A stretch of 64,000 nucleotides of DNA, taken from positions 23,712,376 to 23,776,375 of the forward strand of contig NC_092567.1 of the NCBI RefSeq assembly GCF_037975245.1, given 5' to 3'. Under the pieces are notes generated by a model, which was not told the DNA's origin, ran no database searches, and saw only the letters and a list, made by a program, of their open reading frames with translations. The stretch comes from Apostichopus japonicus. Lineage: Eukaryota; Echinodermata; Holothuroidea; Aspidochirotida; Stichopodidae. The stretch's first letter is position 1. Every line of letters begins with the position of its first letter. Position numbers and translations under genes: made by a program. Of this stretch, positions 13,225 to 25,598 are shown in pieces.

Positions 13225-13684
13225 TGCTACACCTTCCCCTTCTAAAAAGTTGTACTCTCAGGATGCCATCATAGCTGGCCTTGCTTTCTTGGCCTCCAAG
13301 TCTACTCCTAATGTTGCTATATTACCGATGTTCATTTTTCGCAAATATGCTACACCTTCCCCTTCTAAAAAGATGTACTCTCAGGATGCCATCATAACTG
13401 GCCTTGCTTTCTTGGCCTCCAAGTCTGCTCTGATGTAGCTATATTACCGATGTTCATTTCTCGCATGCTACACCTTCCCCTTCTAAAAAGATGTACTCTC
13501 AGGATGCCATCATAACTGGGATTGCTTTCTTGGCCTCCAAGTCTGCTCCTGATGTAGAAACGGTATATTACCGATGTTCATTTTTCGCAAATATGCTACA
13601 CCTTCCCCTTCTAAAAAGATGTACTCTCAGGATGCCATCATAACTGGCCTTGCTTTCTTGGCCTTCAAGTCTGCTCCTGAAGAT
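13225..13684 (-). repeat. Four tandem copies of the NOSIP terminal coding segment plus 3' UTR
   Basis: Four units of about 115-130 bp start at about 13225, 13349, 13465 and 13594. Each contains the reverse complement of the end of NOSIP exon 8 (the AKKARPVMMAS-stop segment), followed by the same roughly 35 bp of 3' UTR. Only the copy ending at 13684 joins the intact exon with its splice acceptor. The other three lie downstream of the stop codon and lack the acceptor and the GGTGFASS part. Unit junctions share a segment reading ATATTACCGATGTTCATTT on the plus strand. The copies are nearly identical, so the expansion looks recent. Confidence 0.9.
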
Positions 13685-16600
13685 GCAAATCCAGTACCGC
13701 CCTAAAAGAGAAACAAGAAAAACCCAAAAATCTCAGCTTAGAAGACAATTATGTTCTGTGCTGGACTAGCTGAAACCTATCTGTCCACCTAAGAAGATTG
13801 GTGAACGTAAACATGTTCAATAAGTACGTCTAATGTCAGCTCAAGGTTGACTAATGCCATAGGGTGCAAAGCAATTCATAGTTTCTACAAGTCTTTTCTA
13901 TCTTTCCAGGCTTGAAAGTTGATCAAGATAAATGGAGCCAAGTTTACCCACCAAAAACATATAATTTGTGCTGAAAATAGCAAAAAAGAAGATTTCCTCG
14001 CCTTCTAGGGCTAATTATGCATTCTATTACAAACAACGACTAGCTTAAACACCGTGCTAATTTATATGAACTTTTCCAGTGAATTTTTGGTCATCAAACT
14101 TGTCTCTCTCTCTCTCATTCCAATGCTGGGTGGGTTTGATAAATTGAGAACATATATTAACAAACATCTACTATCAAGACAAATTCATAGCAGATATGAT
14201 TAGGTTACATTAACAATAAAGACATGGAAAATGAAATATCGATAAACCAATCTTAAGTACCAGCAATCCTCAATAAGCTTGGCTGCTGCTAGATAGGGAG
14301 TTGGACTGACCTTAATTAATAGGAGGTATGATGTCACTCTCCTTATGGGATTCCCCTGTATTGTTATATTGAGAACAGTAAAGACATGGAAAATGGAAAT
14401 ATTGATAAAACCAGAAATTGATAAGTTGTTTGACTACTGCTAGGAAGGGACTCACCTTAATAGGTATGATGTCACTCTCCTTAAGGGATTCCCCCGTGAA
14501 GGGATCTTTCATATCTTTTCTAATCAGTTTCTCCACGCAGTCCATAGTGACAACTTTTCCGCTATGAATAAAATTGAAACGCAGAGAGAAAAATGCTTTA
14601 AAAATCATGTTCATCTACTAGATAAGGCTGTCCATACAAGAAGGTAGAAAAAGGTATATATATATGCACTTACATATATGTGTGTTCACTTTCAGCAACA
14701 CTAACACACAAAATGATAATAATTTGTTTTCTCTTTAATGAATAAAAATCACCATAATTAAGACATTTCTTTCTAAACTTGGAGTTTATAAGAGTAAAAG
14801 AGTGACCATAATGACAGTTTGTTAAATTTTTGAACTGCCCAGCTTCAGGCAATAGTCATAAACTAAAGTCTAATTTCAGCACAGCAGTTTCTAATCACCC
14901 ATTTTATTAATTATTTAAATGGGTGAGATAATATTTTCTCAATTCAAAGATACATAAGTTCCTAGTTGCTATAGATACAATTGTTTCTATAGATACAATT
15001 GTTTCTTACCCCTGGAGGAGATTAAAGATTATCGTTTGGCATTTCCTCAAATCAATTGATCAGTTAATTGCTAATTATCAACAAGATCTGACCAAAGTAT
15101 TGGAACGGTCACATGGAAGTCAAATAGATGACAATGGTTTTATCCTCTGCTTCTTGATAGTTCTATATTTAATGTTTAGAATTTAAATTTAATGCAACAG
15201 GTGGGGGGGGGGTGGGGGATCCCTATTGTTTTGGAGAGTTCAACTAAGGTCAGAATGTAACAATTTTGTAAACACAATATTCCAAAATTGAAGCTTGGTA
15301 CATGGATTCACCATCTGAGCAGTAGAACTCAAATTACTTTCTCTGGAGGACAAAGGTCATTGGAGGTCAACAGAGGTGGAAATGTAGTAATGAAGTAAAC
15401 ATTGTAACTTTGAAAGTAAAAGTTGGATAAAGTTTGTAAGAAGTATGTGGATACAACTAAGCAAATGCACAAATATTTGGGCAAATGGCAAACATGTTCT
15501 TTACAGTTCTGTCCATATTGAGGTGCTACATTCATGAGTTCTTGCTAATCAATCCCGAATCACCACAACTTAACGCTGGATGTCTTATTTAGCTGAGTAT
15601 AAAATTGCTTTCTTACAGGTCACTAGTTTGTACCCATTCCCAAAAAATTGCTTTGTCCTCCCAGAACAAAGTTACAAATTTTCTTATTCGGTTTTCCTTT
15701 ACCCTTTACTTTATACAGACAGCAACATAAAATCCCAGAATTACTCGGCAAGTTAGAGATTGATTTCTTTTGGAGTAAAAGTATGAAAGAGAAAATGTGG
15801 AACTAACGAGTTGGAGTACTCTGCACCCATCGCAAATACCTTGTTTTAATGACTGCACATCTGATGGAATTGGTCAGGATATCGTGAGTCACAGCGCACT
15901 TGTAACGGACTTGTTTTCCTGCTAAGTTTTTACCATTGTCCTCTTTATCTGCTAAAGTGAATTCCACCGGAAGCAGGTGTTTCATCTTGAGTGGTTTGTC
16001 ACTCATAGGGCAGTAGACGGTTTTATCCTGGAATTACGGACACGGAGAAAAATTCACAAAGATAAAAAAAAAAACCCATTTCAACTCGATGTGCCGAAAA
16101 ATATTACAACCGTTTGTAAGCCTTCTTCACAAGAATACTAGGGATTGTGAAAGGTGGAATGGCAGGGTCAACCCTGACTACCTAAAATTTAAAAAAAATT
16201 TTTAATTAATTAATTGCTCTTCTATATGAAAGTAAATGCATAACAGTAAGAGGAGTTAAAGGACCTGATATTTGATACTTCAGAGGCAGGATCAAAACAT
16301 CAGGCCTCTTTTAAGTTTGAAACTTTAAATTTACGTACAGGTTTCTTAACCAAAGATGCCTTTGCCTGAGGTGTGTGAGATGGTATCCAGAATGATGGCA
16401 ATTCTTTGGCTCTTCCCGTTTGCATGTTTGAGATGGAGCCATTGCTGGTGCTCGGCATTTTCTCTGGTTCATCTGTTCTTTGCTTTTTGGCGGGTGGAGC
16501 ATCCTGAAATGGGTTCAGGGGTTTACTTGAGATGCTGGTTTCTGTTAGAATAAAAATCAAAACAAACTGTCATCTTAGTATTAAAATACAAAATGGGACT

Positions 16601-19600
16601 TCCAAATCTCTAAGAAATTTGCACCAGCATTATAGGGCTCAGCAGACAGATTGCATTTACAGGGTTTAGAAAAACCCTCATGGGATCCCTGGGGTTCACA
16701 GAAAGTTTGTATGTGGGCCCCATGTGGCCCAACTGTGATGAGCAAGGAGCATGAGTAACAATTAGTCAAACTGATAGTAAGTGCACTAACAAACAGCAGG
16801 GTTCAGGGTTGACTGTCAGAAATCTAAGATCCAATCTGTTTTCTCCTTTTTAAAAATTTATTTTTTTACTTAATTATTTAATTTGAAATTTTTGTAAGAT
16901 AACAAAGAACATTGGTTGGCTATTATTCCATCTTTAAAGGCGTTATTTAACTTGTTAAACAACACCTAGAAGGCCAGTCTGCCTTTGAGATATTGGTGGC
17001 CCTACCAACATAATCAATTTAGCAAAATACTATAATATTCGATTTTGTCACTTATTTTGCAAATCTGTCTGTGATTGAAATAGAAATGTCCTTAGAACTG
17101 TACTTACAACTTAGAACATTGTGGTGGGTGCATGCTTCTTAATAAAATATGTGAAGCTGGATAAAACCTTGCCTCTAAGCTGTTGAATTTGTCTCTTTAA
17201 CCTCCATCCTTGAGGATCCCACAATTGCTTTAAAGTATTTTAGTTTTCATGAGATTTCCCTACCTGAAGAAGCTGTGTAGTTCAAACGGGCATTCTAACA
17301 GTTAACACCCCCCTCCCCCAACCCCTCCTGCTCCCTTCACCACTGTATGATTCTGGAAGGTCAGCCAACAGACCAACTTACCATTTTTCATGAAAGCAGT
17401 CAACTTCTGGGATTGTTTGTTCTCACCGGTTTTAACTTCCTCATCCTGCAAAACATGACACAAAAAGATAACGACATCAGAAACAAAGGAAAAATTTTTA
17501 AAAGAAAAGTTTCTCCCCACAGTCGAAATATGCCTAGAACAGATTGATCAGCAGATGTCAGTCCCTACACCTCTCCTATGTTATATATAACAGTTGTAGA
17601 ACAGTTCTTAACATTTCCATTAACTGGTTACCTTGGTAACCATCAGGCTATTGCAACTTTCTTGATCGAGGAAAACTATTTGGGAAATATTTGCTGATAT
17701 CCTTGCACTGCTTCAGGGAGGCAGTTCATTTTGGAGGGCCCGGACCAGAGATAAAAGTTTTGTGAAAACCGGGGCAGGCACTGCGTTGTAGGTAAATGCA
17801 GCAGGTACAGATATAGTTATTGCGCATGTGTCAGTGTTTGCAGAGATCCATAAATAACTTTCAACACAAAATAGGAAAGTAATATGAAGAGGTAAGAAAG
17901 AAGTTTATCAATATATATTTGGAGAAATGTCTTCTCTATATATCACTTTTTGTTCTTAATCTGATCTATTTTCATATGTTGGGCTTCTGATTGTGGATCC
18001 CATCTTATCTGCCCATCTCATCTGGCCCAATAGAAAATCAATGCCTGCACTGTTTTAACAAGAATTTAAATCTAACTGAAAATTGATCATTGTTAATGGT
18101 GCTTACTAAACAAGCCAAAAGACCATATCCTCTGAGGGGCTTACAGGTACCACTGTGCTGTGGACTCAACAGTACACTTATTGCTGGTGGGATTTCTGCA
18201 GAAATGCACCACAAAGTTGAACACTTTTTACAAAGCATGCTATTCAATAAACATTCGTTGGTATTGTCACCTGCTAATTCAAGTCTTTTAGGTATAAATT
18301 TATGAAACTGTTTTTTTTACTTCATACCATAAATGATGTACACCTACCTTAGCTGTGTTATGGGGACAAGAATGTGAAGGTCAACAACTTGTAGAGTGTG
18401 TAAAGTCAGGGTACTAAAGTTATATTGAAACAAGTCATGAGATGAAGCAAACAGTTATCAATAAATCGGCAGACAAGGTTGAAATCTCTCACTTTCAAGA
18501 GGTTTTGAAGCTTACTTAATATTTAGGGCATTCTACCTCAAAAGCAGTCACTTCCACTCCATTACTAATAAAGAGCATGTCTGCCAAATCCACTTTTAAA
18601 TTAGAAATATTTTGTTATTCAAATGTTACCAATTTTGCTTCTACTTCTTCACCCGAGATGGTGTAGACCATTGCTTAGTAAGGCAAATTCATAACTGTAA
18701 CAGCTTCAACCAATATGATGAGCTAAGAAGGCTGTTAACATAAATATTTGTACATTTTCTGATAAAGTTGTATAGCAACACAGGCCTGGTAATAATAGAT
18801 ACCTTTAAAAGGGAGTCTATCTTGGAGTAGGAAATGTCAGCTCTTAGGTCCCTTATGTAACAGCTAATAATGTATTCTGTTATATTCATGCATGTGAGGG
18901 GGGAGGGGAGAGGGGAGGAGACAAGCTCGAAAAAGGTAGCCATAAAAATTCCAGAAACAAACTCGCTTGCTTGATCAGTGATGACACAGGTCTGTGCATC
19001 AGGACTCGGGCAATAACTGAATAAAGTTTGCTTTGGTATACTTTTCTGCTCTTTTCAGATTAACTTAACAGAATAACTCAAAGTGCTATACAAGTGCAAA
19101 AATCATAGCAATTTTGTATGCAAAAATCATAGTATTTTATACAAGAATCAAATCAGAGTGCTCATTTAAAAATACCACACAGAATTTGAAAACTAAATAA
19201 TCTCCCTGGTTGAATAACTGAATATACACATATTAACACACATCAAATATATACCAAGTTTCTACTTTTCACATCCATGTGCAAATGACCAAAGGTACAT
19301 TATACACATTCTTTGCATGCTTAGCACAATTTAAATAATCTACCACTCACCATGATTGTAGCCCTACAGAGATGCAAATAAAAACGGGGCTTTGATAACG
19401 CCTCACCTGTGAGTCTAGGGTCCACAGAAACAATCTAGAACCTCAAGACAATAAGGTCTCACATATAGTTTTCTTAACCATAAGATGCAGTAGACCAAGT
19501 TTACAGGGTATTTTACACCTCACATGCGACAGAACTTTGCCCACCTGCGCTCAATATGATAAGGCTTGATGTAAGCAGCAGGGATGTAAGTGCAGCCAAA

Positions 19601-22600
19601 AAAAAAAACCGGAAAACTATTCGGAGACCCCGGGTGAATGCCGTCCTAACACATCCTACTCCTAGCTTTGACTACTTACACACTATCGTTATGTTAGGCT
19701 AGCTCAGAAGTATTAGCGCTAACACATCTTACCCCTAGTTCTTACTACTTACACACTATCGTTATGTTAGGCTAGCTCAAAGTTACGAATACGTCGCAGC
19801 GAACTACGGAATAAAAAACAGTCTCACATTCGAATGCGATCACAAATATCGACTTTCATATGTGTATCCCGTAGATTTCCGCCGCTCACAAATATCACAA
19901 GCGTTAATTCCGAAAGTTATGTCGAGCACCAGCAGTTACGAAGATATCAATTAGCAGTCCAATCAACGTGAATTAGGCAAGGTTTTTCAACGACAGAAAT
20001 GAGCTATGGCGATTTGAAGTTCGCACGTACGCAACGATATTCACATGGCACAATGTTGTACAGTGCAATGCGATGATGCGAAACAGGAATGGTATTTTGA
20101 TTGATCGATGAGTGAAAGTTGAAGTTAGCTTGCTGCAACGGGCCAGGCATTTTTGCCGCGTTGTGTCTTTGATATTCGAACAATTTTTTGGAACTTTATT
20201 GGAATTAAAAAAAAACAGATTTCCGTAAAAATACGGAAGACTTTACATCCCTGAAAAAAAAACCGGATTTCCGTAAAAATACGGAAGACTTACATCCCTG
20301 AAGCAGGTACATGCCCACTTGGCTTACTAACCATTAGGTTCATTGGAGCATATGAAATATCAGTATACGTACAAAACTGACAAGTTAAAATACCTTTTCC
20401 TGTTTACTCTGTCTCTCAAATTCCTTCATCTGTTTTTCAATCTCCTGTTTTTTGTGAAGGATGTACTCTAGAATCGCTTCTTTGTCATACAGCCATCCAT
20501 CAGGTCTAAACAGGAAAGGAAAATATCAGAGATAAATTCAGTTTTTATATGCATTCCACACAGTAGGCCGTAACAAGACTGAACAGATTCCTCACAGCTG
20601 CTTGGGATCTAATTCTGGCCTCCTGTCTATTCCTTCAATGGAGTGGATACATTGGCCTAATGTTGAGGGGAAACTGTACTATCATGACACTATTCAAAGC
20701 ACTTGTGTTAACGGACTGAGCAGTTGAATGGATTCATGTTCTGAACTGTTCATACTGTCATTTCCATTGCATTAAAGCATGATATGAGAGGACAGTATAG
20801 AATGGTACTGACTTGTCCAAACCAGTTGAACAGATTTCTATGAATATTCATTCAGATTGGTTCTTATGCACCGAATTATCCACAACCCTGGCTAGGAAAT
20901 ATCCATAGGAGATGTTCTTTTTGTAAACCATCACCTTGCAACCAACCATAATGGCAATAGCTGAGTACATGTTGAATAACCACGGGAACACACTAACTAC
21001 TAGTCCGCTTTTCAAGAAACTAAGCTTGCTTAAACACGATGATATCATCAAAATGAAGCCTGCAGCTTTTGCTTACAAATCATGGAAAGGGTCACTGCCG
21101 GAAAATTTCCACAGATTTATTAATAGTAACAAAACTTTTTATCACCATCAAATGAGACAAACTTATACTGCACATCGTAATTTTTACCGTACCACTATAG
21201 GAACCTAAAGCTTTCGTAACCGTATAATTAAAACGTATGGAATTCCCTTCAGATAATATAAAGACCAAAAAGTTGTTGATTTATTTAAGAAGTATTTAAT
21301 AAAATACATCATCAAAACATACTAATACGGTTGTATTATATTTTTCTTCTTTACCAGGGAGTCTTCTACTCTGTTAAGCCAATTCAGGCTTTACAGAAGA
21401 CTTCCTTTCACATCATAATTTTTTTGTGATAAAACAAATAAATAAACAAACAAATAACACTTGAAAGTGGAATAGATCATGGCAAGATATATGCTTATTA
21501 CTAATGCATGTATGTCATGCATTTTTATACAAAGTAAAAGAAAACATTTCCTAATTCCTTCTATACATTACAAAGGAAATCATACATGAATTTAAAGTTG
21601 CAAAGTTTACTAAATTTTCAAGAAAATATGGTAGTAAGCAGTTTTGATGTCACCCTATGTTTAGACAGAAATTCTAAAAGTAAGACAAATTAGGAAATAG
21701 CTAAGGTTGATGATTTCAAAAAGATTTGATCGGAGGACTTGCAGTACTTGACCATCAAATATGATCACGCAAATCATCTGGTAAGGCCCAGCTTTACCAC
21801 ACAGAAGCAGTACCAACATATCACATAATTTAAAGACAAATTATCTTGAAACCTAGCAAGGAAGCTTGTCCTGCACCAATGATTTCGTTTTATTTTAGTA
21901 CAATCCAACAGATATATGTGAACATCAAAATTTTACTTGCAACAACCTGTAAAGCAGATTGTAACTTACGTTATAACTGGATTCTTACATGGCTGCAAAC
22001 TTAAACTGCAACAATCAAACCCTTTAACTGAGTCTGTTCCAAGCCTTGCATGATTTGTTCCATATCCGGATGTTGCTATAAAAGAGAAAAGAAGAAAATA
22101 CTTGTTGAAGAAATATAACAAATGTCATCAAGATGTTGTAATTTGAGCAATTCTGAAGGGAAAAAATTGTTTCAATTTCATTTCATATTATGTTTTCTCA
22201 CATATGAGGATTTTAACTTTTAATTGAAGGAAACAGATCTGGCACTGAAAACGACTTCTAGTGAACACTGCATTATTTTCAGGTAGAACAGGGTACCCAC
22301 TCCCTTACCAAATCAGGGACTGGTGCTGGAAGTTTTGGTATCACACTGTGTACTGTAAAGTGTAATGATGTATTTTCATACACTTATAAGCGAAAACCAC
22401 ATGCAGAGAAATGTGCTTATCCTTTGCCCTGAAATGAGTGACAGTAGTACATAGATTCTTGTAGAATTCTTTTCTCATATATATTATGCCAGAAACCGAT
22501 ATCGACATCGCGGAATACAGGATAATCTGTGACTATAATTAAAGTGGTATAACTATACTTTCGCAAAACTAGTATCAACACTGTTTGAACATGTACTACG

Positions 22601-22729
22601 AAACAGCAAACTATATCTAACACTCTAAGTTAAGCCTGAATGTTTTCGTCCGTTTTTACCAGCGTCTTTCTTTCTTTCATGGTAGGTATATACACAACCA
22701 GCTGTGGCGTTCCTCTGATGCCTCGTCAT
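13627..22729 (-). CDS. NOSIP: NOSIP, nitric oxide synthase-interacting protein (RING/U-box-type E3 ligase), complete
   Basis: Eight coding exons read on the minus strand: 22660-22729, 21970-22075, 20394-20505, 17382-17445, 16339-16541, 15840-16027, 14456-14561, 13627-13701. All introns are GT-AG and the phases agree. The 924-nt CDS gives 307 residues; human NOSIP, from memory, has 301. The start is the ATG of MTRHQRNATAG, the family's conserved N terminus. Exon 2 holds the Cys pair of the first half U-box (FDCCSLSLQPC, about residues 44-54). Exon 3 gives GWLYDKEAILEYIL and a charged helix. Exon 5 holds the conserved ELPSFWIPSHTP. Exons 6-7 hold YCPMSDKPL, CAVTHDILTN and CVEKLIRKDMKDP, the second U-box-like half. 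Exon 8 ends in GGTGFASSGADL. The family is known as a nuclear/cytoplasmic E3 ligase that binds NO synthases and associates with spliceosomes. Odd: partial copies of exons 7 and 8 lie just downstream. Identification is very secure. Confidence 0.96.
14213..14475 (-). repeat. Tandem duplication covering the 3' end of NOSIP exon 7 and its donor
   Basis: The segment around 14318-14364 copies the end of exon 7 (plus strand TATGATGTCACTCTCCTTA, also at 14464-14482). The adjoining intron sequence, plus strand TAAAGACATGGAAAATG, occurs at about 14217 and again at about 14380. The duplicate would read GESHKESDIIPPIN and then a stop. Its donor context is altered (GGTCAGTCC instead of GGTGAGTCC). I take it as a decayed partial exon copy inside intron 7. 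Confidence 0.8.
19579..20300. mobile_element. 722-bp TIR element in NOSIP intron 3
   Basis: Ends CAGGGATGTAAGT and ACTTACATCCCTG, with AAGCAG on both flanks. Contains a tandem internal duplication of about 75 bp (ACTACTTACACACTATCGTTA at about 19669 and 19744). The 3' end is duplicated as well (ATTTCCGTAAAAATACGGAA twice, in 20218-20290). No coding capacity. Confidence 0.75.
20936..21470 (+). mobile_element. 3' fragment of a non-LTR retrotransposon (LINE) in NOSIP intron 2
   Basis: An open frame of 90 codons contains SPLFKKLSLLKHDDIIKMKP, FAYKSWKGSLPENF and MRQTYTAHRNFYRTTIGT. This is the layout seen after the reverse transcriptase domain of many CR1/L2/Jockey-like LINEs (LFKKL..L....I......Y....LP..F). 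Downstream, after one stop, AFRNRIIKTYGIP continues the pattern. It ends in an AAATAAATAAACAAACAAATAA tail region. Clade not assigned. Confidence 0.55.
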
Positions 22730-23590
22730 GGTGGACTATGCAAGGTACAAGTTGTGAGGCTGTGAAATAAGCCACAAAATCTTCAAATTCCTGCTTTAAT
22801 TATTGCGAGAAAAGTGACAGACTGTACTTTTGTGTACAAGTACAAGACTAAAGCAAAAACTTATGGCCCGCCGTTGGGTATGATATGTAGAGGGCGATGG
22901 TCCGCAAATAGGTATCTAACATGTATCACACTAGTTTGGCCGTAGTCCAACGCGCTTTCATGTATTACATCGATTATGAAGAGCAGGGACCTGGGTGAAT
23001 CGGGGCTCATCCCTCATAGAAGCTCATGTGAACGCGCTGTTATAGGCTATACCCCCAGTCCGGCGAACGGTATCTGTGGTAACAATAATTTAACCACAAT
23101 TAAATACTGTGCATGTTGGACTTTATACCAACCAGCGTATACCGCCCGGTACTGCTTCCCCCTACTAATATCGACAATATTCCCCCACTCACCCCATCCT
23201 CCTCCTCCCCATCCAGGCAATGTCTGACAAAAGTCATTTGTGGTACTTGCTGACATTCTGAACAGTGAATCACATAAAAATTGGTTACCTCCCCAGTTAT
23301 GCTAATCGTGCTCAGTATTTTGACGTTGAGAGCATAAATAGGATGCCATATGTCTCTTAGCAATTCATATCAAGATAGAAATACACAATCGGGTTCTGCT
23401 CGTTTATGCATTGTATGTGAGTGACATACTTGACGGAGGATAATATGACCTACATACCGATATCGAGTGAAGAAATTATCCCGAGATAAAAGAAAAATAT
23501 CGACATAGTTATCTCGGCGCGATAAAATTTATCACGAGATAATCAAAAGATCTCCTGACAATTATCCCGAAATAATTTATGATCTCGAAA

Positions 23591-25103
23591 CATTAGCGTA
23601 GCCAGGATTTTTTTCAGTTGGGGGCGCTGGGGGGGGGGGGGCTTGACCATTTCATGGGAGGGCGTCTTGTTACTACTTAAGCGGAGCGCCACCTTATCTG
23701 TGCAACCGATGTGAATGCGGACGTAGGTATTACGAAGTGCTAAGTACAGAAGTGATACCCGTCCGTGTCGCGGGCAAAGCGCCACCATGAGTTGGCGCGC
23801 AGCGTACCGGAATTTTTAGCTAAAAAGGCCTCCTAGATCGTTGGAAATGACACAATTCCCAGACCTTGTAAGCTGCTCTAAAGTTTTCTCAACATCTTTT
23901 ATTTTGAGATCCCATGTCTTGATATGGTCATCAAATAGTTCAGTGAAAGTCTGGTAAGTTATACTTTGAAATATCATGACATATCTTTGTGAGTTTGACA
24001 CCGGCATTGACATTTTTCGACAAATCTGCAAATTGCGCGTGAAAAATAAGGCAAGATTGACTGGGCTTTCAGGTAAGTAACATACTGAAATGACCGAACT
24101 ATATGTCAAACTGACATCAATGATTGCATCTGAAATATTATTGAGGGGATAGATTGATTGGCCGGTAGTTCTCAGCCATAGTATTGCCTCCTTTCTTGAA
24201 AATTTGGTTTCTTAGCGGTTTAACGAGCATCAGGGTACGTCCCAGAAGTGAAAACCCGATTGAAAATGTAACAGCTGTTACTCTAGAGTATCGAGGCAAT
24301 GACGCCGAGCAATAATGTGAGAAACCTGTATGATGTCAGCAATTTTTACCTTTTAACATCTTCTTTGGCATTCCAGTACCTGGAAACCACCTTTCTATAA
24401 GGGTTTAGTATAGCTCACAGCTTGTTTGATCAGTCAATGCGCACTGGTTACATGATCCTGGTTGGCTGTTTGTATCAGTATTTATTCAGGCGCGTAGCGA
24501 GGAATTTGCCAAGGGAGCGCGAACCTGTAGGCAAATTATCAGAGCCGTAGATTCGGCATTGGAAACTATCTAAGCGTAGCGCCACCATAAGTTGGCGCGA
24601 AGCGTAAAAGAAAATTTTGGCCGAAAATGCCTCCCAGATCGCTGGAAATGGCACTTCCAAGGCCTTGCAAGTTGCATCTAAGCATTTTCTATTTTGAAAT
24701 TACTAGCGATATCATAAAAACGTACAAAAATATGCTTAAGAGGGGGGGGGGGGGTCGCCCCCTTCGCCCCCTGGCTACGCGCCTGTTTATTAGAGCAGGA
24801 ATTATATAATTCGACGGTCGTTAACATGAGTTTTCAGTACAGTGCGACTACTGTAGATGTCTTCTCGGCCTATGTGCTATGTCACGTCAGGTTTTGCAGC
24901 AACTATAGCCTACTGCCGGTCCGCGGTCGAAGGGTCGTTCATGACTGGTCACCATGGAGATTCGAGACCATTCAGACCAATGATATATTTTTCGCAACAT
25001 GTAATTTTTTTCGACACCCAAAATCCAAGTGGGAGGGCGACTGGGGGTGACAAGCTTTCATGGGGGGCTGTCCCCCACCCCCCCCCCCGTAGCTACGCCA
25101 CTG
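23591..25103. mobile_element. Non-autonomous TIR transposon with perfect 8-bp target duplication
   Basis: The left end CATTAGCGTAGCCAGG and the right end CCGTAGCTACGCCACTG are inverted versions of the widespread CAGTGGCGTAGC terminus. TCTCGAAA flanks both sides exactly (23583-23590 and 25104-25111). An 8-bp duplication fits hAT or P-type superfamilies. Inside are G/C homopolymers and no transposase I can recognise. A related element is inserted at 24487-24785. Confidence 0.8.
24487..24785. mobile_element. Nested MITE of the same TIR family
   Basis: TIRs CAGGCGCGTAGC and GCTACGCGCCTG; TTTATT is present on both sides. The interior (AAGCGTAGCGCCACC, AGTTGGCGCG) matches the left half of the enclosing element at about 23680-23830. 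So this is a shorter relative that landed inside it. Confidence 0.75.
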
Positions 25104-25598
25104 TCTCGAAATGATGTCATCGAAAAATAATTCATCACGTGATACTTACGTGGCTCCTTATATTGTAGGATCCTAGCTTGTTTATCCTATCTTAGGCTAG
25201 TCTATTGCTGGCATATATTAGACTATTGTGGTCACTGTTAGTGCTAGTTTACTGAGGATAGCCATCTATGGCATTGTTGGTATTCTATCTATTGTTTACA
25301 CTGTAAGTTGAGTTATGTTTTGAAGCTTTGTGGCCAGGTCAATTGGAGAGTATCCATGCAGGTGCACATACACTGGTGTGATCCCATGTTATACAGGTGT
25401 AGATGTTTGTGAGAGGTGGAATGACCTAGTGGGAGTGGTCAGTGGTCTCCCACCTACCAATAGGATTGTGTTATACTAAGGTGTTGGTTTATGTTAGTGT
25501 TAAGTATGTTGAAGATGATGTTACAAGAGAATAATATAGAGCATAGCTCCTTCAGCCTCCAAGCTGTCAACTTGTCTTGTGTCATTCTTTGTTGGTTG

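Noticed and set aside
23816-24109. 97-codon minus-strand frame inside the TIR element
   Set aside because: No transposase signature; the element looks non-autonomous.
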